Assembly (NCBI RefSeq): GCF_000349325.1
Contig: NC_020504.1
Location: 2,948,053 to 3,012,052, forward strand
DNA: 64,000 nt
Reading direction: 5' to 3'
Source of the DNA: Streptomyces davaonensis JCM 4913
GTDB lineage: Bacteria > Actinomycetota > Actinomycetes > Streptomycetales > Streptomycetaceae
Made by a program: the position numbers and the translations under genes. Below the pieces are notes generated by a model. It had not been told where the DNA came from, did no database searches, and was given only the letters and a program-made list of their open reading frames with translations. Position 1 is the stretch's first letter; every line of letters begins with the position of its first letter. Below, piece after piece: positions 9,399 to 16,663 of the stretch.

Positions 9399-9635
9399 GT
9401 GAAAATCGTGCGACGTGTCGGGGCTTCGCCCCGCGAGCGCGGCAGCGGCAGCGGGCAGTCGTGCCCCGACATTTTCGAGCTCGATGACGGCGACTTCGCC
9501 GTCATCGGCCGCGAGGCCACGGCTGAACTCGACCCCATGCTTCCCCTCGACGCCGCACGTGCCGACTACGAGCGCATTGTGGTCATCACCCGCGAGACAC
9601 TCCTCATGGCAAAGAGGGATATTCCAGACGCCTGA
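9399..9635 (+). CDS. Small conserved Streptomyces protein of unknown function
   Basis: 78 residues starting at GTG 9399. The C-terminal 60 residues carry the pattern CPDIFELDDGDFAVIG, TAEL and ERIVVITRETLLMAKRDIPDA-like ending, which I recognise as a recurring small Streptomyces protein often found near regulatory or accessory genes. Function unknown; it is acidic and probably cytoplasmic. The first 20 residues are basic and less typical, so the true start could lie downstream. A hairpin follows at 9651-9682. Confidence 0.65.
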   Translation: MKIVRRVGASPRERGSGSGQSCPDIFELDDGDFAVIGREATAELDPMLPLDAARADYERIVVITRETLLMAKRDIPDA

Positions 9636-9650
9636 GGGTGCCTGGGACAC

Positions 9651-9682
9651 AGGAACCGGTGCAGACTTCGGCGCCGGTTCCT
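9651..9682 (+). terminator. Hairpin after the 78-residue gene
   Basis: A 9-bp inverted repeat (9651-9659 with 9674-9682) lies 16 bases past the stop codon. The loop is 14 bases. Confidence 0.45.
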
Positions 9683-9765
9683 CTTGCATCGACCGAGGTG
9701 CGGCCACACAAGTTTTCCCTTTCGGCGCCGGGGAAGCCTTCCCACCCGGCTTCGAGGAGGGGACT

Positions 9766-10464
9766 TTGGCTGGGGTACCGACGTGGCGATCAGCGGGCAG
9801 GTTGGTCGCGTGGCTTGCCATAGCGGTGATCGGAATCGCTCTCGTAGGCATGGCATCAATCGTCGCGAGCGGATGGTTGATACACGGGGTCGAGCAAGCG
9901 AACGGAGGCTTAGCGACAGCGACACAACGCAGCGCTCTGGGCGACTACTTCGGCGCAGTCAGCGCCGTTTTCTCCGGCCTCGCCCTCCTCCTGCTGGTCA
10001 CGACGTTGCTCTTCCAGCAGCGTGAGCTCCAACTCCAGCGCAGAGAACTCGCCCTCCAACGCGAGGAGTTGGTCGCCTCACGCGCTGAACTCCGGCGGAG
10101 CGCGGCAGCGGATTTGCGTAGTCTCCATGTGCAGCTAACCCAGATGCAGATGGACGACCCCTCTCTGACCGAGGTGTGGAACGACTTCCCTGGTCTGCCG
10201 CACGCGGTTATCAAGCAGTACCTCTTCGCCAATCTGACCTACAGCCATTTCGTCCTCACCTTCCAGTGGGGCGAACGGTCGGAAGAGGACCTCATCCGAG
10301 AGGCCCGCGACATCATGCGAAGTCCAGCCTTCCGCAGCTACTGGGCTGCGTCTCGCTCCCTCAAGGCGTCCTTGCCTCCCGACTCGGATGAGGGACGTAT
10401 GTTCCGGTTGTTCGATCGCGCCCTGGCCGAGTCCGGCGGGGGTGATCCGGCCGGTCCAGGATGA
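9766..10464 (+). CDS. Membrane-anchored DUF6082-like protein with a TTA codon
   Basis: About 232 residues from TTG 9766, chosen because GAGGAGGGG lies just upstream. Two hydrophobic segments (about 13-38 and 60-82) are followed by a coiled coil (84-125, QQRELQLQRRELALQREEL) and then the same soluble core as the protein at 8674 (MDDPSLTEVW, KQYLFAN, PAFRSYW, SLPPDSDE). It should be an inner-membrane protein with its core in the cytoplasm. Codon 49 (9910-9912) is TTA, read in Streptomyces only by the bldA tRNA, so full expression should be limited to late growth. Function unknown. Confidence 0.72.
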   Translation: MAGVPTWRSAGRLVAWLAIAVIGIALVGMASIVASGWLIHGVEQANGGLATATQRSALGDYFGAVSAVFSGLALLLLVTTLLFQQRELQLQRRELALQREELVASRAELRRSAAADLRSLHVQLTQMQMDDPSLTEVWNDFPGLPHAVIKQYLFANLTYSHFVLTFQWGERSEEDLIREARDIMRSPAFRSYWAASRSLKASLPPDSDEGRMFRLFDRALAESGGGDPAGPG

Positions 10465-10502
10465 GGGCCCTAAGGTCTGGCCGACACACCAGGCCTGGCC
10501 GT

Positions 10503-11675
10503 TTATGCAGCAGGCACCGCCACCGGCGCCCCCGGCCCGACATACCGGGCCGCAGGGCGGATGATCTTGTGGTCTTCCGCCTGTTCCAGGATGTTGGCGC
10601 TCCAGCCGATCACGCGGCCTGCGGCGAAGGTCGGGGTGAACATCTCGCGGGGCAGGCCGCAGAGTTCCATGACCACTCCCGCGTAGAACTCGACGTTCGT
10701 GTGGAGTTCGCGGCCGGGCTTCAGTTCGGCGAGGATCGACTCCACCTGGTGTTCGACTTCCACCGCGAACTCCACCCGAGGGCCGCCGAAGCTCTGGGCG
10801 ATCTCGCGGAGCATCCGGGAGCGGGGGTCCTCGGTGCGATAGACGGCGTGACCGAAACCCATGACGCGGTCGCCGGCGAGGACCCGCTCACGGATCCAGG
10901 GGTCGATGCGGTCGGGCGTGCCGATCGCGTCCAGCGTGTCCAGCGCCCGACTGGGGGCGCCTCCGTGCAGGGGGCCGGACAGCGCGCCCACCGCTCCCAC
11001 CAGACAGGCCGCCACGTCCGCTCCGGTCGACGTGATGACCCGCGCCGTGAAGGTTGACGCATTGAATCCGTGATCAATGGTTGAGATCAAGTATTGCTCG
11101 ACGGCCCTGGCCCGCACCGGATCCGGCTCCGAACCCGTCAGCATGTACAGGTAGTTCGCCGCGTACGACAGATCGTCCCGCGGCTCCACCGGCTCCCGCC
11201 CCTGACTCAGCCGGTACAGCGCGGTGAGCAGCGTGGGTACGGCGGCCGCCGCGGCCAGCGTGTCCCGGCGGCGTTCGTTCGCGTCGATGTCGTACACCGG
11301 CCGGAAGCCCTTCACCGCGCCGAGCAGGGACAGCGCGGTGCGCATGCCGGCGAGTGGTCCGGAGCCTCCGGCGCTCGCGCTCGCCGCGGCGAGGGCGGGC
11401 AGCACCGCGCGGACCTCGTCGGGCAGGCGCCGTAGCGCGGCGGTCTCGACGGTGAAGGCCGCGGCCTGTTCGGTGTCCGGCAGTTCGCCGTGGACCAGGA
11501 GATGCCAGACGTCCTCGAAGGCGCGGGTCTGCGCGAGTTCGACGGCGGAGTACTGGCGGTAGTGGTAGAAGCCCTCCAGTCCCCGGACGTCCCCGATGGC
11601 GGTGTCGGTGACGACGACGCCCGCGAGCCCTCGGGGCGCCTCGATGAGAGTTCGGGCCGACCTGTTGACGGACAT
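10503..11675 (-). CDS. Citrate synthase-family protein (type 2)
   Basis: 390 residues. The small-domain histidine motifs are present (LHGGAPS and GFGHAVY, followed by DPRSRMLRE). The third catalytic position reads NVEFYAG, glutamate where classical citrate synthases have aspartate (NVDFY). It should condense an acyl-CoA with oxaloacetate, but the Glu leaves open a shifted activity such as 2-methylcitrate synthesis. The ATG at 11675 has GGAGGAAATC directly upstream. It diverges from a second citrate-synthase gene fused to a DNA-binding domain, with a palindrome between them. Confidence 0.85.
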   Translation of the reverse strand: MSVNRSARTLIEAPRGLAGVVVTDTAIGDVRGLEGFYHYRQYSAVELAQTRAFEDVWHLLVHGELPDTEQAAAFTVETAALRRLPDEVRAVLPALAAASASAGGSGPLAGMRTALSLLGAVKGFRPVYDIDANERRRDTLAAAAAVPTLLTALYRLSQGREPVEPRDDLSYAANYLYMLTGSEPDPVRARAVEQYLISTIDHGFNASTFTARVITSTGADVAACLVGAVGALSGPLHGGAPSRALDTLDAIGTPDRIDPWIRERVLAGDRVMGFGHAVYRTEDPRSRMLREIAQSFGGPRVEFAVEVEHQVESILAELKPGRELHTNVEFYAGVVMELCGLPREMFTPTFAAGRVIGWSANILEQAEDHKIIRPAARYVGPGAPVAVPAA

Positions 11676-11730
11676 GATTTCCTCCCTGGACTTGATTCGA
11701 CTGTCCATGCTTGACTCTATCCCTGTCAAT

Positions 11731-11745
11731 ATTGATTGAATCAAT
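11731..11745. promoter_or_regulatory. Palindrome between divergent citrate-synthase genes (candidate operator)
   Basis: ATTGATT-G-AATCAAT is a perfect 7-bp inverted repeat around one base. A direct repeat TCAATGCAT starts at 11741 and 11764, 23 bp apart. This AT-rich block stands out in the shared 121-bp intergenic region and is a natural site for the DNA-binding domain of the adjacent gene product. Confidence 0.55.
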
Positions 11746-11796
11746 GCATTAGCGGACGCCCAGTCAATGCATCGTCCAGCGGATACGGTGACCTCC

Positions 11797-13053
11797 ATGC
11801 GCGATCAAGAGCCCGGCTCCGGGCACACGACCCGGCGGCTGACCACCAAAGAGGCCGCCGAACTTCTCGGTGTGAAGCCCGAGACCGTGTACGCGTACGT
11901 CAGCCGCGGTCAGCTCAGCAGCCGACGGGTGCCGAGCGGCCGGGGCAGCACCTTCGACGCGAAGGAGGTCGAGGCGCTCGCCCGGCGCAACCGGCGGGAG
12001 AGCGGCGGCACTTCGGGCTCCGGCAGTGAGCTGTCGGTGCGGACGCGCATCACGTTCATCGACAAGGACCGGTACTACTTCCGCGGTGTCGACGCGGCCG
12101 AGCTCGCCGTCCGCCACTCCTACGAGGAGGTCGCCGAGTGGCTGTGGACCGGGCAACTCCGCCCCGGCATCAGCTTCTCCGCCCCCGAGGCCACGGTCGC
12201 CGCGGCCCGTCGCGCCGTCGAGGCGCTGCCGCAACACACCGGCCCCACCGACCGGTTGAGGGTCGCCGCCATCGCCGCCGCCACAGCGGACCCGTTGCGC
12301 TTCGACCTGTCCGAGGACGCCGTACTGGGCACCGCGCGCGCCCTGATCCCCACCCTCGTCGCCGCCCTGCCCACGGTCCGGCGCGGCCACCGCGACACGG
12401 GACCGCTCGCCCACCGGCTGTGGGCGAGGCTCAGCGGCCTTCCCTCGGACGAGGCATCGCTGCGCACCCTGGACACCGCGCTGGCCCTGCTCGTCGACCA
12501 CGACCTCGCCGCGTCGACGCTGGCCGTGCGGGTCGCCGCGTCCGCCCGCGCGCACGCGTACGCGGCCGTCTCCGCGGGCCTGGGCGTCCTGGAAGGCCCC
12601 TTGCACGGGGCGGCGAGCGGGCTCGCCCACCGGATGCTGCTGGACGTCCTCGACCGCGGTGACGCGGCGCCGGTGATCGCCGAGGAGCTGCGGGCAGGCC
12701 GCCGTATCCCGGGCCTCGGGCACCGGCTCTACCCCGGCGAGGACCCGCGCGCGCGGGTGCTGTTCGGGCTGCTGGAGGAGATCCCGCGGGCCGAACCCGC
12801 CCTCGCGGCGGCCCGCGACATCGTCGCCACGACCGCCCGGCACACCCCGCTGCACGCCAATGTCGACCTGGCCCTGGCCGTGTTCACCGTGGCCGGCGGC
12901 ATGCCCGCCACCGCGGGCGAGACGGTCTTCGCCGTCGCCCGGACGGCGGGCTGGATCGCCCATGCCCTGGAGGAGTACGGCGAGCGCCCGCTGAGGATGC
13001 GCCCCAGCGGGCACTATGTCGGCCCGAGGCCGCCGCAACCACTGCCGGAGTAG
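11797..13053 (+). CDS. Citrate synthase-like protein with N-terminal helix-turn-helix
   Basis: About 418 residues. Residues 12-65 form an excisionase/MerR-type DNA-binding domain (TTKEAAELLGVKPETVYAYV, then SRRVPSGRGSTFDAKEVE). The rest is a citrate synthase fold with LHGAASG, GLGHRLYP followed by GEDPRA, and NVDLAL, which keeps the catalytic Asp that its divergent neighbour has replaced with Glu. The architecture suggests a sensor that binds an acyl-CoA or oxaloacetate and controls its own region, or a DNA-tethered enzyme. ATG 11797 was chosen; GTG 11788 and ATG 11767 are in frame upstream but the latter would overlap the putative operator region. Confidence 0.82.
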   Translation: MRDQEPGSGHTTRRLTTKEAAELLGVKPETVYAYVSRGQLSSRRVPSGRGSTFDAKEVEALARRNRRESGGTSGSGSELSVRTRITFIDKDRYYFRGVDAAELAVRHSYEEVAEWLWTGQLRPGISFSAPEATVAAARRAVEALPQHTGPTDRLRVAAIAAATADPLRFDLSEDAVLGTARALIPTLVAALPTVRRGHRDTGPLAHRLWARLSGLPSDEASLRTLDTALALLVDHDLAASTLAVRVAASARAHAYAAVSAGLGVLEGPLHGAASGLAHRMLLDVLDRGDAAPVIAEELRAGRRIPGLGHRLYPGEDPRARVLFGLLEEIPRAEPALAAARDIVATTARHTPLHANVDLALAVFTVAGGMPATAGETVFAVARTAGWIAHALEEYGERPLRMRPSGHYVGPRPPQPLPE

Positions 13054-13099
13054 GACCGGACCAGGACACGAGCCGGTCGGGAAGCCACTCTGAATCAAC

Positions 13100-13118
13100 T
13101 CAGGTTAGGCTCACCTTC
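13100..13118. promoter_or_regulatory. Iron box (DmdR/DtxR-type operator)
   Basis: The 19-mer matches the Streptomyces iron-box consensus TTAGGTTAGGCTCACCTAA at all but three outer positions; the core GGTTAGGCTCACCT is exact. It ends one base before the GTG start of the next gene, so the promoter must overlap it or lie just upstream. Confidence 0.8.
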
Positions 13119-14063
13119 GTGAGTACCTGCTCAAGCGTCTCCCGGGACCTCGATGAGCCCATCGCGGGCACCGCGGCCACCGCGAAGACCTGGCTGCTGC
13201 TGGAGCAGCCCGGTCCGTGGGGTGCCAAGGCGCTCACGTCCAGCCATCTGGACCCCGCGCTGGGACGCGCCCTGGAGGCGGCCGCCAAGGGCACCGGCGT
13301 GCGCATCGCGCTCATCCGGCGCCCCGGGCGCCACGCCGACCGCGGCACGCCCACCGCGCGGCAGGTGTACGCCGCCCACACCACCCCGGGCAACGCCTGG
13401 CTGCACGGCGCGACCGTCCGTGATCCGCGCCGGCTGCTCGACCTGGACTTCGCCGCGCTCGGCAAGGGCGACCACCGCGGCTTCGACTCGGTGCTCCAGG
13501 CGGCCCCGCACACGGGGGACCCGCTCGCGCTCGTGTGCACCAACGGCAAGCGGGACCGCTGCTGCGCCCTCCTGGGCCGCCCCCTGGCCGCCGAACTCGA
13601 CGCCTCCGGCGTGGGCGGCATCTGGGAGGTCACCCATCTGGGCGGACATCGCTTCTCCCCGACCCTGCTCGTGCTGCCGTACGGCTACGCCTACGGCCGC
13701 GCGGAGGCGCACACCGTCAAGGAGATCCTCTCCCGCGCGCGGGAGGGCCGGATCGTCGTCGAGAACTGCCGCGGGAACTCCGCGTGGGAGCGGCCCGGGC
13801 AGGCGGCCGAGCTGGCGGTGCGCACGGCCGTGGGCGAGTACGCGGCGGACGCCCTGAGTGTCGTGCGTACGGAGGGTGCGGCGCCCCGTTGGACGGTGAC
13901 CGTCGGGCACTGCGACGGGCGTCAGTGGCATGTGATCGTCACCCAGGGTGCCGCGCTGCCGCCCCGCGCGGAGAGCTGCGGGACCTCGGTGCTGGGCTCG
14001 CCCGCGCGGATGGACGTGGTCGCGGTGCGCGAGTTGACGACCACGACAGCACTGGCCGGCTGA
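13119..14063 (+). CDS. Iron-regulated sucrase/ferredoxin-like [2Fe-2S] protein
   Basis: 314 residues, Suc_Fer-like family (thioredoxin-like ferredoxin fold). The cysteine cluster is CTNGKRDRCCA (about 140-150), with further cysteines at ENCRGN and ESCG. It probably binds a 2Fe-2S cluster and acts as a reductase or electron carrier in iron metabolism; the exact partner is unknown. A DmdR-type iron box abuts the GTG start and there is no Shine-Dalgarno sequence between them, which points to a leaderless transcript that is induced by iron shortage. A strong hairpin follows the stop. No siderophore genes flank it; the nearest siderophore locus is about 38 kb away. Confidence 0.82.
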   Translation: MSTCSSVSRDLDEPIAGTAATAKTWLLLEQPGPWGAKALTSSHLDPALGRALEAAAKGTGVRIALIRRPGRHADRGTPTARQVYAAHTTPGNAWLHGATVRDPRRLLDLDFAALGKGDHRGFDSVLQAAPHTGDPLALVCTNGKRDRCCALLGRPLAAELDASGVGGIWEVTHLGGHRFSPTLLVLPYGYAYGRAEAHTVKEILSRAREGRIVVENCRGNSAWERPGQAAELAVRTAVGEYAADALSVVRTEGAAPRWTVTVGHCDGRQWHVIVTQGAALPPRAESCGTSVLGSPARMDVVAVRELTTTTALAG

Positions 14064-14065
14064 CG

Positions 14066-14095
14066 TCCATGGTGGACCGCCCCGTCCACCATGGA
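14066..14095 (+). terminator. Hairpin terminator after the iron-regulated gene
   Basis: A perfect 12-bp inverted repeat (14066-14077 with 14084-14095) with a 6-base loop begins three bases after the stop codon. Confidence 0.7.
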
Positions 14096-14148
14096 TCAAG
14101 AGATCCAGCTCAACGTTCAAGAGATCCCGCCCAAGGTTCAAGAGATCC
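14096..14148. repeat. Three 11-bp direct repeats at 21-bp spacing
   Basis: TCAAGAGATCC occurs at 14096-14106, 14117-14127 and 14138-14148, exactly 21 bp apart (two helical turns). The spacers also agree in part (CAA then GT). They lie 50-100 bp ahead of the sensor kinase start and are candidate response-regulator sites. If translation began at ATG 14091 instead, the same repeat would encode three VQEI heptads; I see no ribosome site for that start. Confidence 0.75.
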
Positions 14149-14198
14149 AGGCCACACCCCCCTCGGCCACCCCGCCGCACCCACGTACCGTCTTGGGT

Positions 14199-15884
14199 AT
14201 GAGCCCCCCTCCCCCCGCACGCCGCCTGCGCCTCGGCCTGCGCCTCGGCCTGCCGCGGCGGATGTTCTCGCAGGTGCTGCTGATGCAGGTGGCCATCGCC
14301 GCGGGAGTCGCGGTGCTCGCGACGGGCCTGTTCCTCGCGCCGCTCGGCAACCAGCTCGACGACCAGGCGATGCGCCGGGCCCTCGCGATCGCCCAGACCA
14401 CCGCCGTCGAGCCGCAGATCGCCGAGGACGTCGTGAACACGCCTCCGACGGCCGACGGGCCGGTCCAGCGGGAGGCGGAGCGGATTCGTGAGGCCACGCG
14501 GGCCGAGTACATCGTGGTGATGGACTGGCGGGGCGTGCGCTGGTCGCACCCCACACCCGACGAGGTCGGCAGGACCGTCTCCACCGACCCGGGACAGGCC
14601 CTGGCCGGTCATGAGGTCATGGAGATCGACGACGGCACCCTGGGTCGCACCGCCCGCGGCAAGGTGCCCCTGCGGGACAGCGACGGCGACATCGTCGGCG
14701 CGGTCTCGGTCGGGATCGCCTACGACAGTGTCCGGGCCCGGCTGATCCACGCGATCCCGGAGCTGCTGGCGTACGCGGGCGGCGCCCTCGCGGTCGGCGC
14801 GCTGGCCGCCTGGCTGATCTCCCGACGGGTCCATCGGCAGACCCGTGACCTGGCCTTCTCCGATATCTCGGCACTGTTGGCGGAGCGCGAGGCGATGCTG
14901 CACGGCATCCGGGAGGGCGTGGTCGCACTGGACCGCGCGGGCCGGATCCGCCTGCTCAACGACGAGGCGCACCGACTGCTCGGCATCGGCGAGGAGGCCG
15001 TGGGCCGCTCCCTGGACGAGGCGCTCGGGGAGGGCCGTACGACCGATGTGCTGGCCGGGAGGGTGACGGGCACCGATCTGCTCACCGTGCGCGGACAGCG
15101 CGTCCTGATCGCCAACCGCATGCCCACCGACGACGGCGGCGCCGTCGCCACCCTGCGCGATCGCACCGAGCTGGAACAGCTCGGCCGGGAGCTGGACTCC
15201 ACGCGCGGGCTGATCGATGCCCTGCGCGCCCAGGATCATGAGCACGCCAACCGTATGCACACGCTGCTCGGGCTGCTGGAGCTGGAGATGTACGACGACG
15301 CCGTGGAGTTCGTCGGCGAGGTGGTGGGCGACCACAGGGCGACCGCGGAACAGATCACCGAGAAGATCAAGGACCCGCTGCTCGCGGCACTGCTGGTGGG
15401 CAAGGCGACTGTGGCCGCCGAGCGCGGGGTGGCGCTGCTGCTGTCGGACCGGACACGGCTGCCGGACCGTCTGATCGACCCCAGGGGCATCGTGACGATC
15501 GTCGGCAACCTGGTGGACAACGCGCTGGACGCGGTCGGGGGAACCGCGCACGCGCGCGTGGAGGTCGAATTGCGGGCCGAGGGACGCACCGTGGTCCTCG
15601 GAGTGCGGGACACCGGTCCGGGAATCCCGGCCGGACAACGCGAGTTGATCTTCACTGAGGGCTGGTCCACCAAGGAAGCGCCGGCCCATCGTGAGCGCGG
15701 GATCGGGCTCACCCTGGTGCGCAGGCTCGCCGAACGGCAGGGTGGCACCGCCGGCGTGGACGAGGCGCACGGCGGCGGCGCGGAGTTCACCGTCGTCCTG
15801 CCCGACGCACTGACCGAGCCGGGCGCCGAACCGGCCCTCACCGGGCCCATCGCCCACCGGACAGCCGAGGAGGAGTCGCGATGA
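14199..15884 (+). CDS. CitA/DcuS-family sensor histidine kinase
   Basis: About 561 residues from ATG 14199. A first membrane helix (about 25-47) is followed by an extracytoplasmic PAS/CACHE-like sensor (about 48-187), a second helix (about 189-208), a cytoplasmic PAS domain, a SpoOB-type dimerisation helix with the phosphoacceptor region DHEHANRMHTLLGLLE (about 345), and an HATPase domain with NLVDNALDAV and DTGPGIP. Family members sense C4-dicarboxylates or citrate. It overlaps the response regulator gene by ATGA. Its neighbourhood (citrate synthases, symporter) fits organic-acid sensing. An alternative start at ATG 14091 would add 36 residues. Confidence 0.87.
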   Translation: MSPPPPARRLRLGLRLGLPRRMFSQVLLMQVAIAAGVAVLATGLFLAPLGNQLDDQAMRRALAIAQTTAVEPQIAEDVVNTPPTADGPVQREAERIREATRAEYIVVMDWRGVRWSHPTPDEVGRTVSTDPGQALAGHEVMEIDDGTLGRTARGKVPLRDSDGDIVGAVSVGIAYDSVRARLIHAIPELLAYAGGALAVGALAAWLISRRVHRQTRDLAFSDISALLAEREAMLHGIREGVVALDRAGRIRLLNDEAHRLLGIGEEAVGRSLDEALGEGRTTDVLAGRVTGTDLLTVRGQRVLIANRMPTDDGGAVATLRDRTELEQLGRELDSTRGLIDALRAQDHEHANRMHTLLGLLELEMYDDAVEFVGEVVGDHRATAEQITEKIKDPLLAALLVGKATVAAERGVALLLSDRTRLPDRLIDPRGIVTIVGNLVDNALDAVGGTAHARVEVELRAEGRTVVLGVRDTGPGIPAGQRELIFTEGWSTKEAPAHRERGIGLTLVRRLAERQGGTAGVDEAHGGGAEFTVVLPDALTEPGAEPALTGPIAHRTAEEESR

Positions 15885-16561
15885 TCGAGGTCCTGGTCGT
15901 GGACGACGACACACGTGTCGCCCAGGTCAACGCCGCCTACGTCGCGAAGGTGCCGGGCTTCCACGTGGCCGGTGCGGCGCACAGCGCGGCGGAGGCGCTC
16001 CGGCAGGTCGAGGACCTGCCGCGGGTGGACCTGGTCCTGATGGACCACTATCTGCCCGACGACACGGGTCTGTCGGTCGTACGGGAGATGCGCCGGCGCG
16101 GCCACGAGACGGACGTGATCATGGTGACCGCGGCCCGGGACGTCTCCACCGTCCAGGAGGCGATGCGGCACGGCGCGCTCCAGTACCTGGTGAAGCCGTT
16201 CGCCTTCGCGGGGCTGCGCGCCAAGCTGGAGGCGTACGCGGAGCTGCGCCGCACCCTCGACGGCGGAGGCGAGGCCGAACAGGCCGAGGTGGACCGTATC
16301 TTCGGCGCGCTGTCCGCGTCCTCGGAGCCGGAGCTGCCCAAGGGCCACTCCCCCACCACGGCCGATCTCGTACGGCGTTCCCTGATCAGTGCCGAAGGCC
16401 CCCTGTCGGCCCAGGAGATCGCGGAGCGCACCGGAGTCAGCCGCCAGACCGCGCAGCGCTATCTGAAGCTCCTGGAGCGCACGGGCCGCGCGCGACTCAC
16501 GCTCAAGTACGGCGACGCGGGCCGCCCGGAGCACCGTTACGTGTGGGCGACCCGCGCCTGA
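15881..16561 (+). CDS. CitB/DcuR-family response regulator
   Basis: 226 residues. The receiver domain has the acidic pocket VDDD (8-10), phosphoacceptor D55 (VLMDHYLP) and the conserved lysine in VKPF (about 106). After a linker, residues 165-205 form a winged helix (SAQEIAERTGVSRQTAQRYLKLLE) of the type found in CitB. It should activate transport or catabolic genes in response to the adjacent kinase. Start overlaps the kinase stop by four bases. Confidence 0.9.
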   Translation: MIEVLVVDDDTRVAQVNAAYVAKVPGFHVAGAAHSAAEALRQVEDLPRVDLVLMDHYLPDDTGLSVVREMRRRGHETDVIMVTAARDVSTVQEAMRHGALQYLVKPFAFAGLRAKLEAYAELRRTLDGGGEAEQAEVDRIFGALSASSEPELPKGHSPTTADLVRRSLISAEGPLSAQEIAERTGVSRQTAQRYLKLLERTGRARLTLKYGDAGRPEHRYVWATRA

Positions 16562-16663
16562 GGGCGCGGCCGGTGGTGGGGCGGGGGAAGCGGCCGTACC
16601 CGCCCACCTACATACGGATTCGGTGCGCGGTTGTCTCCGGGCGGCCGGGACGCCGGACACGTT

